From the NCBI GenBank assembly GCA_021808985.1, contig JAKBAQ010000166.1:1-6340 (forward strand): a stretch of DNA of 6,340 nucleotides, given 5' to 3'. The position numbers and the translations under genes are program-made. Position 1 is the stretch's first letter. Each line of letters begins with the position of its first letter. Positions 1 to 6,010 of this stretch are shown here, piece after piece. This DNA is from Pseudomonadota bacterium. Lineage in GTDB: Bacteria; Pseudomonadota; Alphaproteobacteria; Acetobacterales; Acetobacteraceae. The notes beneath the pieces were generated by a model. It saw nothing but the letters and a program-made list of their open reading frames with translations, had not been told where the DNA came from and made no database searches.

Positions 1-1029
1 ATCGCGGCCGGCAGCCGGCATCTGCTCGACATTGGCGGCCTGTGGGACGCGCTGCCCTTCGCCCCCTGCCCCATCGCAAAAATTGACGTGACGGACGGCA
101 AGGTCGGCCGCCCAGCCTCGCCGCTGCGCTTGCATTTTGATTCCGCCGAGGTCAGCGACAGCGCCTTCGGCTGGATCATCGAGGCGCGCAGCCTGCGCAT
201 CGCCATCAACCGGCGGCTGCATGAGGCGCCGCAGATCACCCTGCGCGCGCCCGCATCGGCGCAGGTGTCGCGTGATGCGCATGGCGCGCGCGTGGCCGTG
301 GGCGACGAGGTTTTCACCGCCGGGCTGGTGGTGGCGGCCGATGGCCGGGGCTCGCAGCAGCGCGGCCAGGCCGGCATACCCATAACCCGGCTGAATTACG
401 GGCAATCGGCCGTGGTCTGCGCCATCGCGCATGAGCAGCCGCACAACAACGTGGCGCTGGAGCATTTTCTGCCCGGCGGGCCGTTCGCCCAACTGCCGAT
501 GACCGGCACCCCCGCCCACGCCAACCTCTCCGCCATTGTCTTCACCGACCGGCACGAAACCGTGAAGCGCCTGGCGGCGATGGATGACGCCCGCTTCCTG
601 CCCGAAGTGCGCAAGCGGCTGGGCGAGCATCTGGGCGCGGTGCAGCTGGCGGGCCGGCGGTGGACCTACCCGCTCTCCGCGATGTACGCGGCCAGATATT
701 ACGATACGCGCCTGGCGCTGATCGGCGACGCCGCGCACGGAATACACCCGATCGCCGGACAAGGGCTCAATCTCGGGCTTTTGGACGCAATCGCCCTGGT
801 GGAGCTGCTGGCCCCAGCCGCTGACTGCGGAACGCCCGAAATCCTGGCGGCGTATCAGGCCGCGCGGCGCCCGGCCAACATGCTCATGCTGGCGGCCACC
901 GACGCGCTGGACCGCCTGTTCTCCACCAACAATCCGCTGCTGCGGCTGGCGCGGGATGTAGGGCTGGCGAGCGTGGAGCGGATGCCCCGGCTGAAACGCC
1001 GCTTCATGCTGACCGCAATGGGGCGTTAA
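1..1029 (+). CDS. UbiH/UbiF/VisC/COQ6-type FAD-dependent monooxygenase, 5'-truncated by window edge
   Basis: Flavoprotein hydroxylase of the family that adds hydroxyl groups to the ring of ubiquinone precursors, working at the inner face of the cytoplasmic membrane. The reading frame is open from base 1, so the gene starts upstream. The visible part is 342 residues, and family members are about 400, so roughly the first 60 residues, with the N-terminal GxGxxG dinucleotide-binding fold, are missing. Two family signatures are clear: the AADG motif (residues 112-115) and the FAD-ribityl motif GDAAHGIHPIAGQGLN (from residue 242), followed by the usual helix LLDAIALVELL. The C-terminal RRPANMLMLAATDALDRLF stretch is also typical. 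A GTG at base 88 could be mistaken for a start, but homologous sequence continues upstream of it. Which ring position it hydroxylates (UbiH, UbiF or the alphaproteobacterial UbiL type) cannot be told from this fragment. It is the first visible gene of a probable operon with the next two. Confidence 0.93.
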   Translation: MAAGSRHLLDIGGLWDALPFAPCPIAKIDVTDGKVGRPASPLRLHFDSAEVSDSAFGWIIEARSLRIAINRRLHEAPQITLRAPASAQVSRDAHGARVAVGDEVFTAGLVVAADGRGSQQRGQAGIPITRLNYGQSAVVCAIAHEQPHNNVALEHFLPGGPFAQLPMTGTPAHANLSAIVFTDRHETVKRLAAMDDARFLPEVRKRLGEHLGAVQLAGRRWTYPLSAMYAARYYDTRLALIGDAAHGIHPIAGQGLNLGLLDAIALVELLAPAADCGTPEILAAYQAARRPANMLMLAATDALDRLFSTNNPLLRLARDVGLASVERMPRLKRRFMLTAMGR

Positions 1030-1033
1030 GCAT

Positions 1034-2275
1034 TTGCACCCGGCGCAGCCCGGCTGGGATCTGAACGGGCGGGCATTGCGATGGTGCCTGTACGCGGTGC
1101 TGGCGGCCTGCGCGGCGGTGGGGCTTAACGATCTGGCCCGGATCGGCTGGCTCGGCCCCGACCTGCATGAGGATTTTTTCGGCATCTGGTCGTTCGCGCG
1201 CTTCGGCCTGCTGCATCCCGGCACGGGGATTTATGATTTCACCCGCCTGCAGGCGTTCCAGCACGCCACCGCGCCAGGCTTCACCGGCTTCTACCCCTGC
1301 CCTTACCCGCCGAGCTTTCTGGCGATGATCGCCTGGCTCGGGCATCTGCCCATCGGCCCCGCCAAATCCGTGTGGACCGTGGCCGGCCTCGCCCTGCTGG
1401 CCGGGGCCGGCTGGGCGATGTTCCGCCCGCCCCTGCGCGCCTTCGCGCTGCTGGCGCTCATTCTGGCCCCCGCCTCGCTGCTCAACGCCACAATCGGAGA
1501 AACCGCGTTTTTCGGCACCGCCCTGCTGGTGGCGGGGTTTGCCTGGCTGCCCAGCCGCCCCATGCTGGCGGGCCTCGCATTCGGGCTGCTCACTCTCAAG
1601 CCCCAGCTCGGCGTGCTGGTGCCCATCGCCCTGCTCGCGCGGGCAGACTGGCGGGCCATCCTCACCAGCATGCTCACCGCCCTGGGCCTGGCCGCGGCCT
1701 CGCTGCTGCTGTTCCCCCTCGGCCTGTGGCGGGCCTGGCTCCGGGCGCTGCCGCGATACCAGCAGGTGATGACGACAAATTCCGCGCATTTGTCGCATTT
1801 CATGGCGACCATCAATGCCGCCGCGCTGGACCTGCACGCACCGCCGAACCTTGCCCTGGCGGCGCAGATTATCGGCGGCATCGCAATCGCGCTCATCACA
1901 TGGCTATGCTTCCGCCGGGCGGATTACCGGCTGGCGGTGGCGGCATTGCTGGCCGGCACCGCGCTCGCCGCCCCGCATGACTATGTCTATGACACGGTAT
2001 TCCTCACCCCGGCGATGCTGCTGGCCGTGGACTGGATGGCCACGCGGCGGATGCGCCTCTCCACCCCGCTGCTGGCGCTCTTCCTGGCTGTCTACGTCTT
2101 TCCCCTCATCATCACCCACAACGCCGCCGCCTGCCTCACCTACATCATCCTGGAGGCGCTGCTGTTCGCCGGCCTCGCGCGGCTGGCCCTGGGCAATGCC
2201 CCAGCGCGGGAAAATGGCGGCGCGGCGCGGACGCCCCTTCACGATAAACCGCTCAAAACCTGGAGACCAGCATGA
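1034..2275 (+). CDS. GT87/DUF2029-type polytopic membrane glycosyltransferase
   Basis: A 413-residue, strongly hydrophobic protein with about nine to eleven predicted membrane segments. It resembles the GT87 (DUF2029) family, whose characterised members, such as mycobacterial PimE, move a sugar from a polyprenyl-phosphate donor on the outer side of the membrane. Family-like features are the acidic site EDFFGIWSFARF in the first outer loop (D47 is the candidate catalytic residue), the aromatic/proline motif FYPCPYPPSF (86-95), LKPQLG (188-193) and HDYVYD (315-320). The C-terminal tail, from about 389, is hydrophilic. The start is TTG at 1034, 4 nt after the upstream stop, with GGGG at 1020-1023 as a possible ribosome binding site. 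There is an in-frame stop at 1010-1012 and no in-frame ATG before residue 129; TTG 1076 or GTG 1097 are fallback starts. The stop overlaps the next gene's ATG, so translation is probably coupled. The acceptor and sugar are unknown. The family call rests on motif style and topology rather than a search. Confidence 0.8.
   Translation: MHPAQPGWDLNGRALRWCLYAVLAACAAVGLNDLARIGWLGPDLHEDFFGIWSFARFGLLHPGTGIYDFTRLQAFQHATAPGFTGFYPCPYPPSFLAMIAWLGHLPIGPAKSVWTVAGLALLAGAGWAMFRPPLRAFALLALILAPASLLNATIGETAFFGTALLVAGFAWLPSRPMLAGLAFGLLTLKPQLGVLVPIALLARADWRAILTSMLTALGLAAASLLLFPLGLWRAWLRALPRYQQVMTTNSAHLSHFMATINAAALDLHAPPNLALAAQIIGGIAIALITWLCFRRADYRLAVAALLAGTALAAPHDYVYDTVFLTPAMLLAVDWMATRRMRLSTPLLALFLAVYVFPLIITHNAAACLTYIILEALLFAGLARLALGNAPARENGGAARTPLHDKPLKTWRPA
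2262..2265 (+). promoter_or_regulatory. Ribosome binding site of the OsmC-family gene
   Basis: GGAG lies 6 nt before the ATG at 2272, inside the last codons of the upstream membrane protein gene. It fixes the start of the OsmC gene and fits translational coupling through the ATGA stop/start overlap at 2272-2275. Confidence 0.75.
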
Positions 2276-2718
2276 CAGACGCGCACAGCATCACCCTGCG
2301 GCAGGTGGATAATTTTCAGTTCTCACACAGCTATGGCGAAAATCTGCCCGCACTCACCTCTGACGAACCGCCGCCGCTGGGCGCCGCCGCGGGGCCAAGC
2401 CCGGTTCAGCTGCTGCTTTCGGCGGTGGGGGCCTGCATGTCCTCCAGCTTTCATTTCGCGATGCATAAATTCCACGAGGCGCCGGGGCCCATCAGCACCA
2501 CCGCGACCGCCACGGTGGGCAGGGACGAGACCAACCGCATGCGCGTGCAGCAGCTGGAAATCGCCATCCATTTCACGGCGGCGGCCGCGAGCATCAGCCA
2601 TTTACAGAAGGTGCTGGACCAGTTCGAGTCCTTCTGCACGGTGGGCGCGACCGTGGCACGGGGCATTCCAACCCGCGTGAGCGTGACGGACGGCGCCGGC
2701 ACCACGGTAAAAGGCTGA
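2272..2718 (+). CDS. OsmC/Ohr-family peroxiredoxin-like protein
   Basis: A 148-residue cytoplasmic protein of the OsmC/Ohr superfamily, whose members reduce organic hydroperoxides with a reactive cysteine pair. Both expected cysteines are present: C55 in LLLSAVGACM, at the start of the central helix, and C122 in FESFCTVGATVARGIP. The preceding segment EPPPLGAAAGPSPVQLLL (32-49) matches the conserved family pattern of an acidic residue, then Gly-Pro-x-Pro. Length is normal for the family. This resembles the broader OsmC-like/YhfA-type group more than classical Ohr, so the true substrate is uncertain. The ATG overlaps the previous stop by 4 nt and has a good GGAG, making it the last gene of the three-gene run. 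It ends 10 bp from the stop of the convergent PBP gene. Confidence 0.92.
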   Translation: MTDAHSITLRQVDNFQFSHSYGENLPALTSDEPPPLGAAAGPSPVQLLLSAVGACMSSSFHFAMHKFHEAPGPISTTATATVGRDETNRMRVQQLEIAIHFTAAAASISHLQKVLDQFESFCTVGATVARGIPTRVSVTDGAGTTVKG

Positions 2719-2723
2719 AGCCC

Positions 2724-2736
2724 GCGCCTCAGGCGC
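2724..2736. terminator. Short hairpin between convergent genes; weak bidirectional terminator candidate
   Basis: GCGCC-TCA-GGCGC is a perfect 5-bp GC stem with a 3-nt loop. The loop (2729-2731) is the TGA stop of the minus-strand PBP gene read from the other side. It is the only hairpin seen at the convergent junction. No T-run follows on either strand, so intrinsic termination would be weak. It may simply reflect codon composition. Confidence 0.3.
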
Positions 2737-4561
2737 CGCCGAGGCTCATCGCGATGGTCTTGAATATCTGCGCCGGCAGCGTGCCGCCCAGCACCTTGTT
2801 GGTGGGTGTGTCGTTATCATTGCCCAGCCAGACGACGATGATATCCCCCCCCGCATAACCGGCGAACCAGGCGTCGCGGTAATCCTGCGTGGTGCCGGTT
2901 TTGCCGGCGGTGAAGAGCGTGGGAATATAGGCCGCCGTGCCTGTCCCGCCGGTCACAACCGCGCGCATCATACCTGCCACCGCCTCGGCCTGAACGGGGC
3001 TGACCACCGGCACGGGCGCCGGGTTGGCAACCGGCACGCCGTTTATGGCCGTCACGCCATAAGGCGTAACCCTGTTGCCGCCGTTGAAGAAGGTGGCATA
3101 AGCCCCAGCCAGCTGCAGCACGCCAACCCCGCCCGAGCCAAGCGCCATGGTGGCATCATCAGGGAAATCATCATCAAGGCCAAGCAGGCGCGCCACGGCG
3201 ATGACGCGCCGCGCCCCGCCCGCGCGCAACAGGATTCTGATCGCGGCGGTATTCATGGAGTCCGCCAGCGCCTCGGTCATGGAAACATTGCCGCGATACG
3301 TCGCCTCATAATCATGCGGATGGTAGCCGTGCAGATAAAGCGGGCCGTCGAACACCGTATCGGAGGGCGACATACCCGCCCGCAGCCCCGCGAGCCACAC
3401 AATCGGCTTGATCGCCGAACCCGTCTGCCGGCGGGCGAGAACGGCGCGGTCATAGCCCTCGCGGTCGCCCACGCCGCCCACCAGGGCGCGCACCGCGCCG
3501 GTGCGGGCATCCAGCACCACAACCGCCCCCTGGGAGACATGCATGGCCGCCCCTTTGAGCGCGATGGTGCTGTCAAGCGCGGCCGCCGCCACGGTCTGCA
3601 GCCCGGCATTGAGGGTGGTGTCGAGCGTCACATCCTCCCCCTCCGGAATGGCCCCGCCCTGCTGCTGCATCAGCCAGAGCGCGAACCAGGAGGTGCGCGA
3701 GGTGGGCGAAGCCGCATCGGCCAGCTGCGTCTCGGCCTGGCTCTCCTCATCGGGGGTAATGGCCCGGGTGGCGAGCATGGCATCCAGCACCTGGAGCGCG
3801 CGGGCGGCGGCGGCCTGCGGGTTGGCGAGCGGGTTCAGGCTGGAGGGCGCCTTGGGCAAACCCGCGAGAATCGCCGCCTGGGCAAGGCTCAGCCGCGCCG
3901 CCGGCACGCCGAAATAAACCCTCGCCGCGGCATCCACGCCATAAGCCCCCTCGCCCAGATAAACACGGTTGAGGTAGATGCCCAGAATATCCGCCCGCGA
4001 ATAATGCCGGGTGAGCCAGAAGCTGAGAAACGCCTCCTGCACCTTGCGGCGCATGGTCCGCTGGTCGGTGAGAAACAGCGTCTTGGCGACCTGCTGCGTC
4101 AGCGTGGAGCCACCCTGCGCGATGCGGCGATGAAACAGGTCAAAAACCCCCGCGCGCAGAATACCCTGCAGGTCGAACGGACCATGCTCATAAAACCGCC
4201 GGTCCTCGATGGCGATGAACGCCGCCGGCACATAAGGCGGCAGCTGCCCCGGCAGCACCACCCTGCCCGAAACATCGCCAAACCGGGCAACGAGATGCCC
4301 CGCCGGGTCCAGCAGCATGATCGCGGGGCGGCGCGCGCTGGTAACGGCGGTGGCGGGGTTTGGCATGTCCCAGGTGAACCAGAGGCCAACCAGCCCCATG
4401 GCCGCGCCCCCCCAAATGGCGGCGATGGTGAGATAGCGCATGAAAAACCCAGCCGCGCGGGCATATCGCCGCCCTCGGAGCAAAACCGCGGCGCGCCGTG
4501 GCGCAGGCGGGGCAGGTTTCGGCCTGGACGGTCTGGCGGGAGGGGGCGATAGGCGGGCCAT
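2729..4561 (-). CDS. Class A penicillin-binding protein, PBP1A type (bifunctional glycosyltransferase/transpeptidase)
   Basis: Builds peptidoglycan in the periplasm: an N-terminal GT51 domain polymerises lipid II and a C-terminal domain cross-links peptides. From ATG 4561 the protein has 610 residues. It has a Pro/Arg-rich cytoplasmic tail (1-41) and one membrane anchor (about 42-64). GT51 motifs follow: EDRRFYEH with candidate catalytic E119, GGSTLTQQ (150-157), RRKVQEAF with E176, and ILGIYLNRVYLG. The transpeptidase motifs are all intact: SAIK with nucleophile S382 and K385, SMN (435-437) and KTGT (554-557). There is no added C-terminal domain, unlike PbpC, and 610 residues is short for E. 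coli PBP1a but usual for many alphaproteobacterial forms. The frame stays open to GTG 4699, but those 46 extra residues look non-conserved. ATG 4441, right at the membrane segment, is another alternative. GGGG just before ATG 4561 is a weak, very close ribosome binding site, so the start is the least sure part. It is transcribed alone, convergent with the OsmC gene. Confidence 0.93.
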   Translation of the reverse strand: MARLSPPPARPSRPKPAPPAPRRAAVLLRGRRYARAAGFFMRYLTIAAIWGGAAMGLVGLWFTWDMPNPATAVTSARRPAIMLLDPAGHLVARFGDVSGRVVLPGQLPPYVPAAFIAIEDRRFYEHGPFDLQGILRAGVFDLFHRRIAQGGSTLTQQVAKTLFLTDQRTMRRKVQEAFLSFWLTRHYSRADILGIYLNRVYLGEGAYGVDAAARVYFGVPAARLSLAQAAILAGLPKAPSSLNPLANPQAAAARALQVLDAMLATRAITPDEESQAETQLADAASPTSRTSWFALWLMQQQGGAIPEGEDVTLDTTLNAGLQTVAAAALDSTIALKGAAMHVSQGAVVVLDARTGAVRALVGGVGDREGYDRAVLARRQTGSAIKPIVWLAGLRAGMSPSDTVFDGPLYLHGYHPHDYEATYRGNVSMTEALADSMNTAAIRILLRAGGARRVIAVARLLGLDDDFPDDATMALGSGGVGVLQLAGAYATFFNGGNRVTPYGVTAINGVPVANPAPVPVVSPVQAEAVAGMMRAVVTGGTGTAAYIPTLFTAGKTGTTQDYRDAWFAGYAGGDIIVVWLGNDNDTPTNKVLGGTLPAQIFKTIAMSLGGA

Positions 4562-4691
4562 GCCCCGTGCTGCCAAGCAAGAGCGCGCCGCGTCAATGGG
4601 CCTGGCATGGCACGGCGGGCGGAAAACCGGCGCTATCCGGCGCGGCGCGGACGGGGCTGAGCTGCCTGCTCCCGTGGCGTTGCGCCGCCGC

Positions 4692-4707
4692 GCAGGCACG
4701 CGCCTGC
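4692..4707. repeat. Perfect GC hairpin in the PBP upstream region
   Basis: GCAGGC-ACGC-GCCTGC forms a 6-bp perfect stem with a tetraloop, 6 bp after a smaller hairpin at 4676-4686. If the PBP transcript starts upstream of here on the minus strand, both would fold in its 5' leader. No T-run follows, so it does not look like an intrinsic terminator. Confidence 0.4.
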
Positions 4708-4781
4708 TTCATCTGTCACGCCGCGCAACGGGCCGGGCGGCTTGTCCCCGCGCCATCCCGCGGGCAGCCCCAGCCGGCAAC

Positions 4782-4795
4782 CCATATCGTTATGG
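4782..4795. promoter_or_regulatory. Inverted repeat CCATA-TCGT-TATGG, possible operator
   Basis: Perfect 5-bp arms around a 4-bp spacer, directly followed by a second TATGG (4796-4800). It lies at the boundary where the spacer turns AT-rich, about 160 bp upstream of the SphA-like gene. Size and symmetry would suit a dimeric regulator, but no regulator gene is visible in the window and short arms like these can arise by chance. Confidence 0.25.
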
Positions 4796-4806
4796 TATGG
4801 ATCGCC

Positions 4807-4824
4807 AAAAAAAAGCATTTTTTT
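4807..4824. repeat. A-tract/T-tract inverted repeat in the divergent spacer
   Basis: Eight A (4807-4814), then GCA, then seven T (4818-4824), giving a 7-bp A/T-only inverted repeat in otherwise GC-rich DNA. Such tracts can bend DNA or act as an UP element for RNA polymerase. Pure A/T pairing makes a stable RNA hairpin unlikely. It lies about 130 bp upstream of the SphA-like start. Its regulatory role is inferred only from composition and position. Confidence 0.4.
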
Positions 4825-4877
4825 AACCGCCGCTGCCCCGCCTATGTTCAGCCCGCTTCCTGCTGCAACGGCTGCAC

Positions 4878-4888
4878 ATGCAATGCAT
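4878..4888. promoter_or_regulatory. Palindrome ATGCA-A-TGCAT, possible operator
   Basis: An 11-bp odd palindrome, 65 bp upstream of the SphA-like start. It sits in a stretch with further TGCA repeats, including direct copies of GCTGCA at 4862-4867 and 4871-4876. The position would suit a regulator binding near the promoter. There is no direct evidence of binding. Confidence 0.25.
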
Positions 4889-4942
4889 CTCTCCCGCAGG
4901 AACTTTAAAGGCCAAGAAATTTACTAAAGTTTATAGAAGGGT

Positions 4943-4947
4943 AGGAG
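4943..4947 (+). promoter_or_regulatory. Ribosome binding site of the SphA-like gene
   Basis: AGGAG, 5 nt before the ATG at 4953. It decides the start: the in-frame ATG at 4878 would place 25 hydrophilic residues ahead of the signal peptide and has no comparable site. Confidence 0.8.
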
Positions 4948-4952
4948 TGGTG

Positions 4953-5888
4953 ATGAAATCGAGCAGGCTCGTAATTGCACTCGCGGCTGGAGCCGCGTCG
5001 CTGGCGCTGGTTCAACAAGCGGCGGCATTGGAATCCCGCCCGCCCATGCAGCCGGGCGCAACCACCGGCGCGCCCGCCGGCGCGCTGCCGCCGGCCGGCA
5101 TATACGCCAATATTGATACTTATTATTCAAGCGGCACCGTGGTAAATGGCGAAGGCCAGAACACCGGCATCAAACTCGCGGGCGCGGGAGGCGCGGTAAG
5201 GCTGCTGGATGTTCCAGGCTGGCGGATTTTGGGGGCAAGCTATGGCGCCGCAATCATTCAGCCATTCAACTATAATCTCGTGAATGCCGACAATATCGGC
5301 CATTCCTCCAGCTACAGCATGGGGCTTTACAACACAATCCTCACGCCCGAAATCCTGTCCTGGCCGCTTGGCAAAGGCAATTTTGTCTCCGAGGGTCTAT
5401 CAATCTACCTGCCCGACGGTGACTTCATTGCCAATTACAGCCCCAAAACCGGCTACGTTTCATCGCCCATCTCCGGCGCCAATCATTACTGGGTCCTTGA
5501 ACCCAATCTCGCCTACTCGTATCTCAAAAATGGCTGGAACATCACCCTCAACAACAGCTTTGATTTCAACGGCACAGACCCCAAAACACATTACCACTCG
5601 GGTGACATCTATTATCTCGACTGGACGATCGCGCACTGGTTTGGCCGTTATCAGATCGGCGTGGTCGGAAACTATACGCGCCAATTCACCAATGATACAA
5701 GATTCGGCCAACAAGTCATCAATGCCGGCGGCGTGGGAGACCAATACATGCACGCCTCGGCCGGCCCCATCGTCAGCTACAAATTCCATGCCGCGACACT
5801 GGTCATCCGCTATTTATACGGCTTTGCCGGACAAAACGGCGGCAATCAATCATTCTTTCATATCGGGCTGAACTTGCCCTTGTCCTGA
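4953..5888 (+). CDS. SphA/Phenol_MetA_deg-family outer-membrane channel protein
   Basis: A 311-residue exported protein. Residues 1-25 are a typical Sec signal peptide: KSSR charged start, hydrophobic core, cleavage likely after QQAAA at A25. A Pro/Gly/Ala-rich linker (about 28-48) leads into LPPAGIYANIDTYYSSG, the characteristic opening of the 'MetA-pathway of phenol degradation' family (Phenol_MetA_deg). The remainder alternates aromatic and polar residues in short stretches rich in Asn, Tyr and Gly, as expected of an outer-membrane beta-barrel, ending in FFHIGLNLPLS. Family members are encoded near catabolic genes for aromatics and are thought to form outer-membrane pores; few have been tested. 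The permease gene that follows supports a role in uptake of an organic or aromatic acid (inference). GC content is visibly lower than in the genes to the left, partly from the Asn/Tyr/Ile-rich barrel. No good terminator follows, so it may be co-transcribed with the permease. Confidence 0.82.
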   Translation: MKSSRLVIALAAGAASLALVQQAAALESRPPMQPGATTGAPAGALPPAGIYANIDTYYSSGTVVNGEGQNTGIKLAGAGGAVRLLDVPGWRILGASYGAAIIQPFNYNLVNADNIGHSSSYSMGLYNTILTPEILSWPLGKGNFVSEGLSIYLPDGDFIANYSPKTGYVSSPISGANHYWVLEPNLAYSYLKNGWNITLNNSFDFNGTDPKTHYHSGDIYYLDWTIAHWFGRYQIGVVGNYTRQFTNDTRFGQQVINAGGVGDQYMHASAGPIVSYKFHAATLVIRYLYGFAGQNGGNQSFFHIGLNLPLS

Positions 5889-5928
5889 GCAGAAAAACCG
5901 GTTCAACATTCATGTCCTCAAACCCGGA

Positions 5929-5950
5929 CGATGTGCCAAACAAAACATCG
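5929..5950. repeat. Inverted repeat CGATGT/ACATCG in the SphA-permease gap
   Basis: Perfect 6-bp arms (5929-5934 and 5945-5950) around a 10-nt AT-rich spacer, in the 122-bp gap between the channel gene and the permease gene. No T-run follows, so it is not a convincing terminator. It could be an operator or a processing hairpin. It also lies inside the extended permease reading frame, if an upstream start is used. Confidence 0.25.
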
Positions 5951-5999
5951 GAAGCGCGCGAGATGCAAGCACGGCGTTTGCAGGACAAAAAATCAAAAA

Positions 6000-6004
6000 G
6001 GGGA
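6000..6004 (+). promoter_or_regulatory. Probable ribosome binding site of the MFS permease gene
   Basis: GGGGA, preceded by an A-run, ends 6 nt before GTG 6011. It is the main reason for choosing that start over ATG 5963 (GGAAG at 5950-5954, 8 nt spacing) or ATG 5912 (no clear site). Confidence 0.5.
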
Positions 6005-6010
6005 CGTTAC

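Larger units (their letters stand above)
4562..4952. other. Divergent intergenic region between the PBP and SphA-like genes
   Basis: About 390 bp with no supported gene. Bases 4562-4780 are very GC-rich, with small inverted and direct repeats: CCGGCGC twice at 4627-4633 and 4637-4643, hairpin GGCG-TTG-CGCC at 4676-4686, hairpin at 4692-4707, and palindrome CCCGCGGG at 4757-4764. Composition then falls sharply to AT-rich from about 4782, and again at 4900-4940. Promoters for both flanking genes should lie here. I could not find a pair of -35/-10 boxes good enough to assign; TATAGA at 4932-4937 is only a weak -10 candidate and too close to the ribosome binding site to be persuasive. Confidence 0.6.

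Noticed and set aside
88..1029. GTG at 88 as the true start of the UbiH-type gene
   Set aside because: The frame is open to base 1 and the upstream codons continue family-like sequence (LLDIGGLWDALPF), so the gene is cut by the window edge rather than starting here.
1004..1899. Minus-strand frames of about 200-280 codons opposite the GT87-like gene
   Set aside because: Translations are Gln/Gly/Arg-rich low-complexity sequence, while the opposite strand encodes a coherent polytopic membrane protein with family motifs.
3314..4552. Long 412-codon plus-strand open frame opposite the PBP gene
   Set aside because: It is antisense to a clear class A PBP with all motifs. The translation is rich in Arg, Gly and His without recognisable domains, the usual mirror of a GC-rich gene.
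4650..4800. Possible TPP or cobalamin riboswitch in the GC-rich spacer (GGGGCTGAGC and stem-like blocks)
   Set aside because: The further conserved blocks of either riboswitch could not be found in the right order on either strand.
4633..4818. Small 61-codon minus-strand frame in the divergent spacer
   Set aside because: No ribosome binding site, start placed inside the A/T tract, and composition-driven residues. Nothing supports a real protein.
4498..4908. Plus-strand reading frame containing CFICH, resembling a cytochrome c heme-binding CXXCH motif after a partly hydrophobic stretch
   Set aside because: The frame begins antisense to the PBP start, has no ribosome binding site, no axial methionine region and low-complexity GC-driven composition. 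A lone CXXCH is expected by chance in such DNA.
4878..4952. ATG 4878 as the start of the SphA-like gene, adding 25 residues
   Set aside because: It would bury the signal peptide behind a hydrophilic stretch. ATG 4953 has a strong AGGAG at proper spacing and gives a textbook signal peptide.
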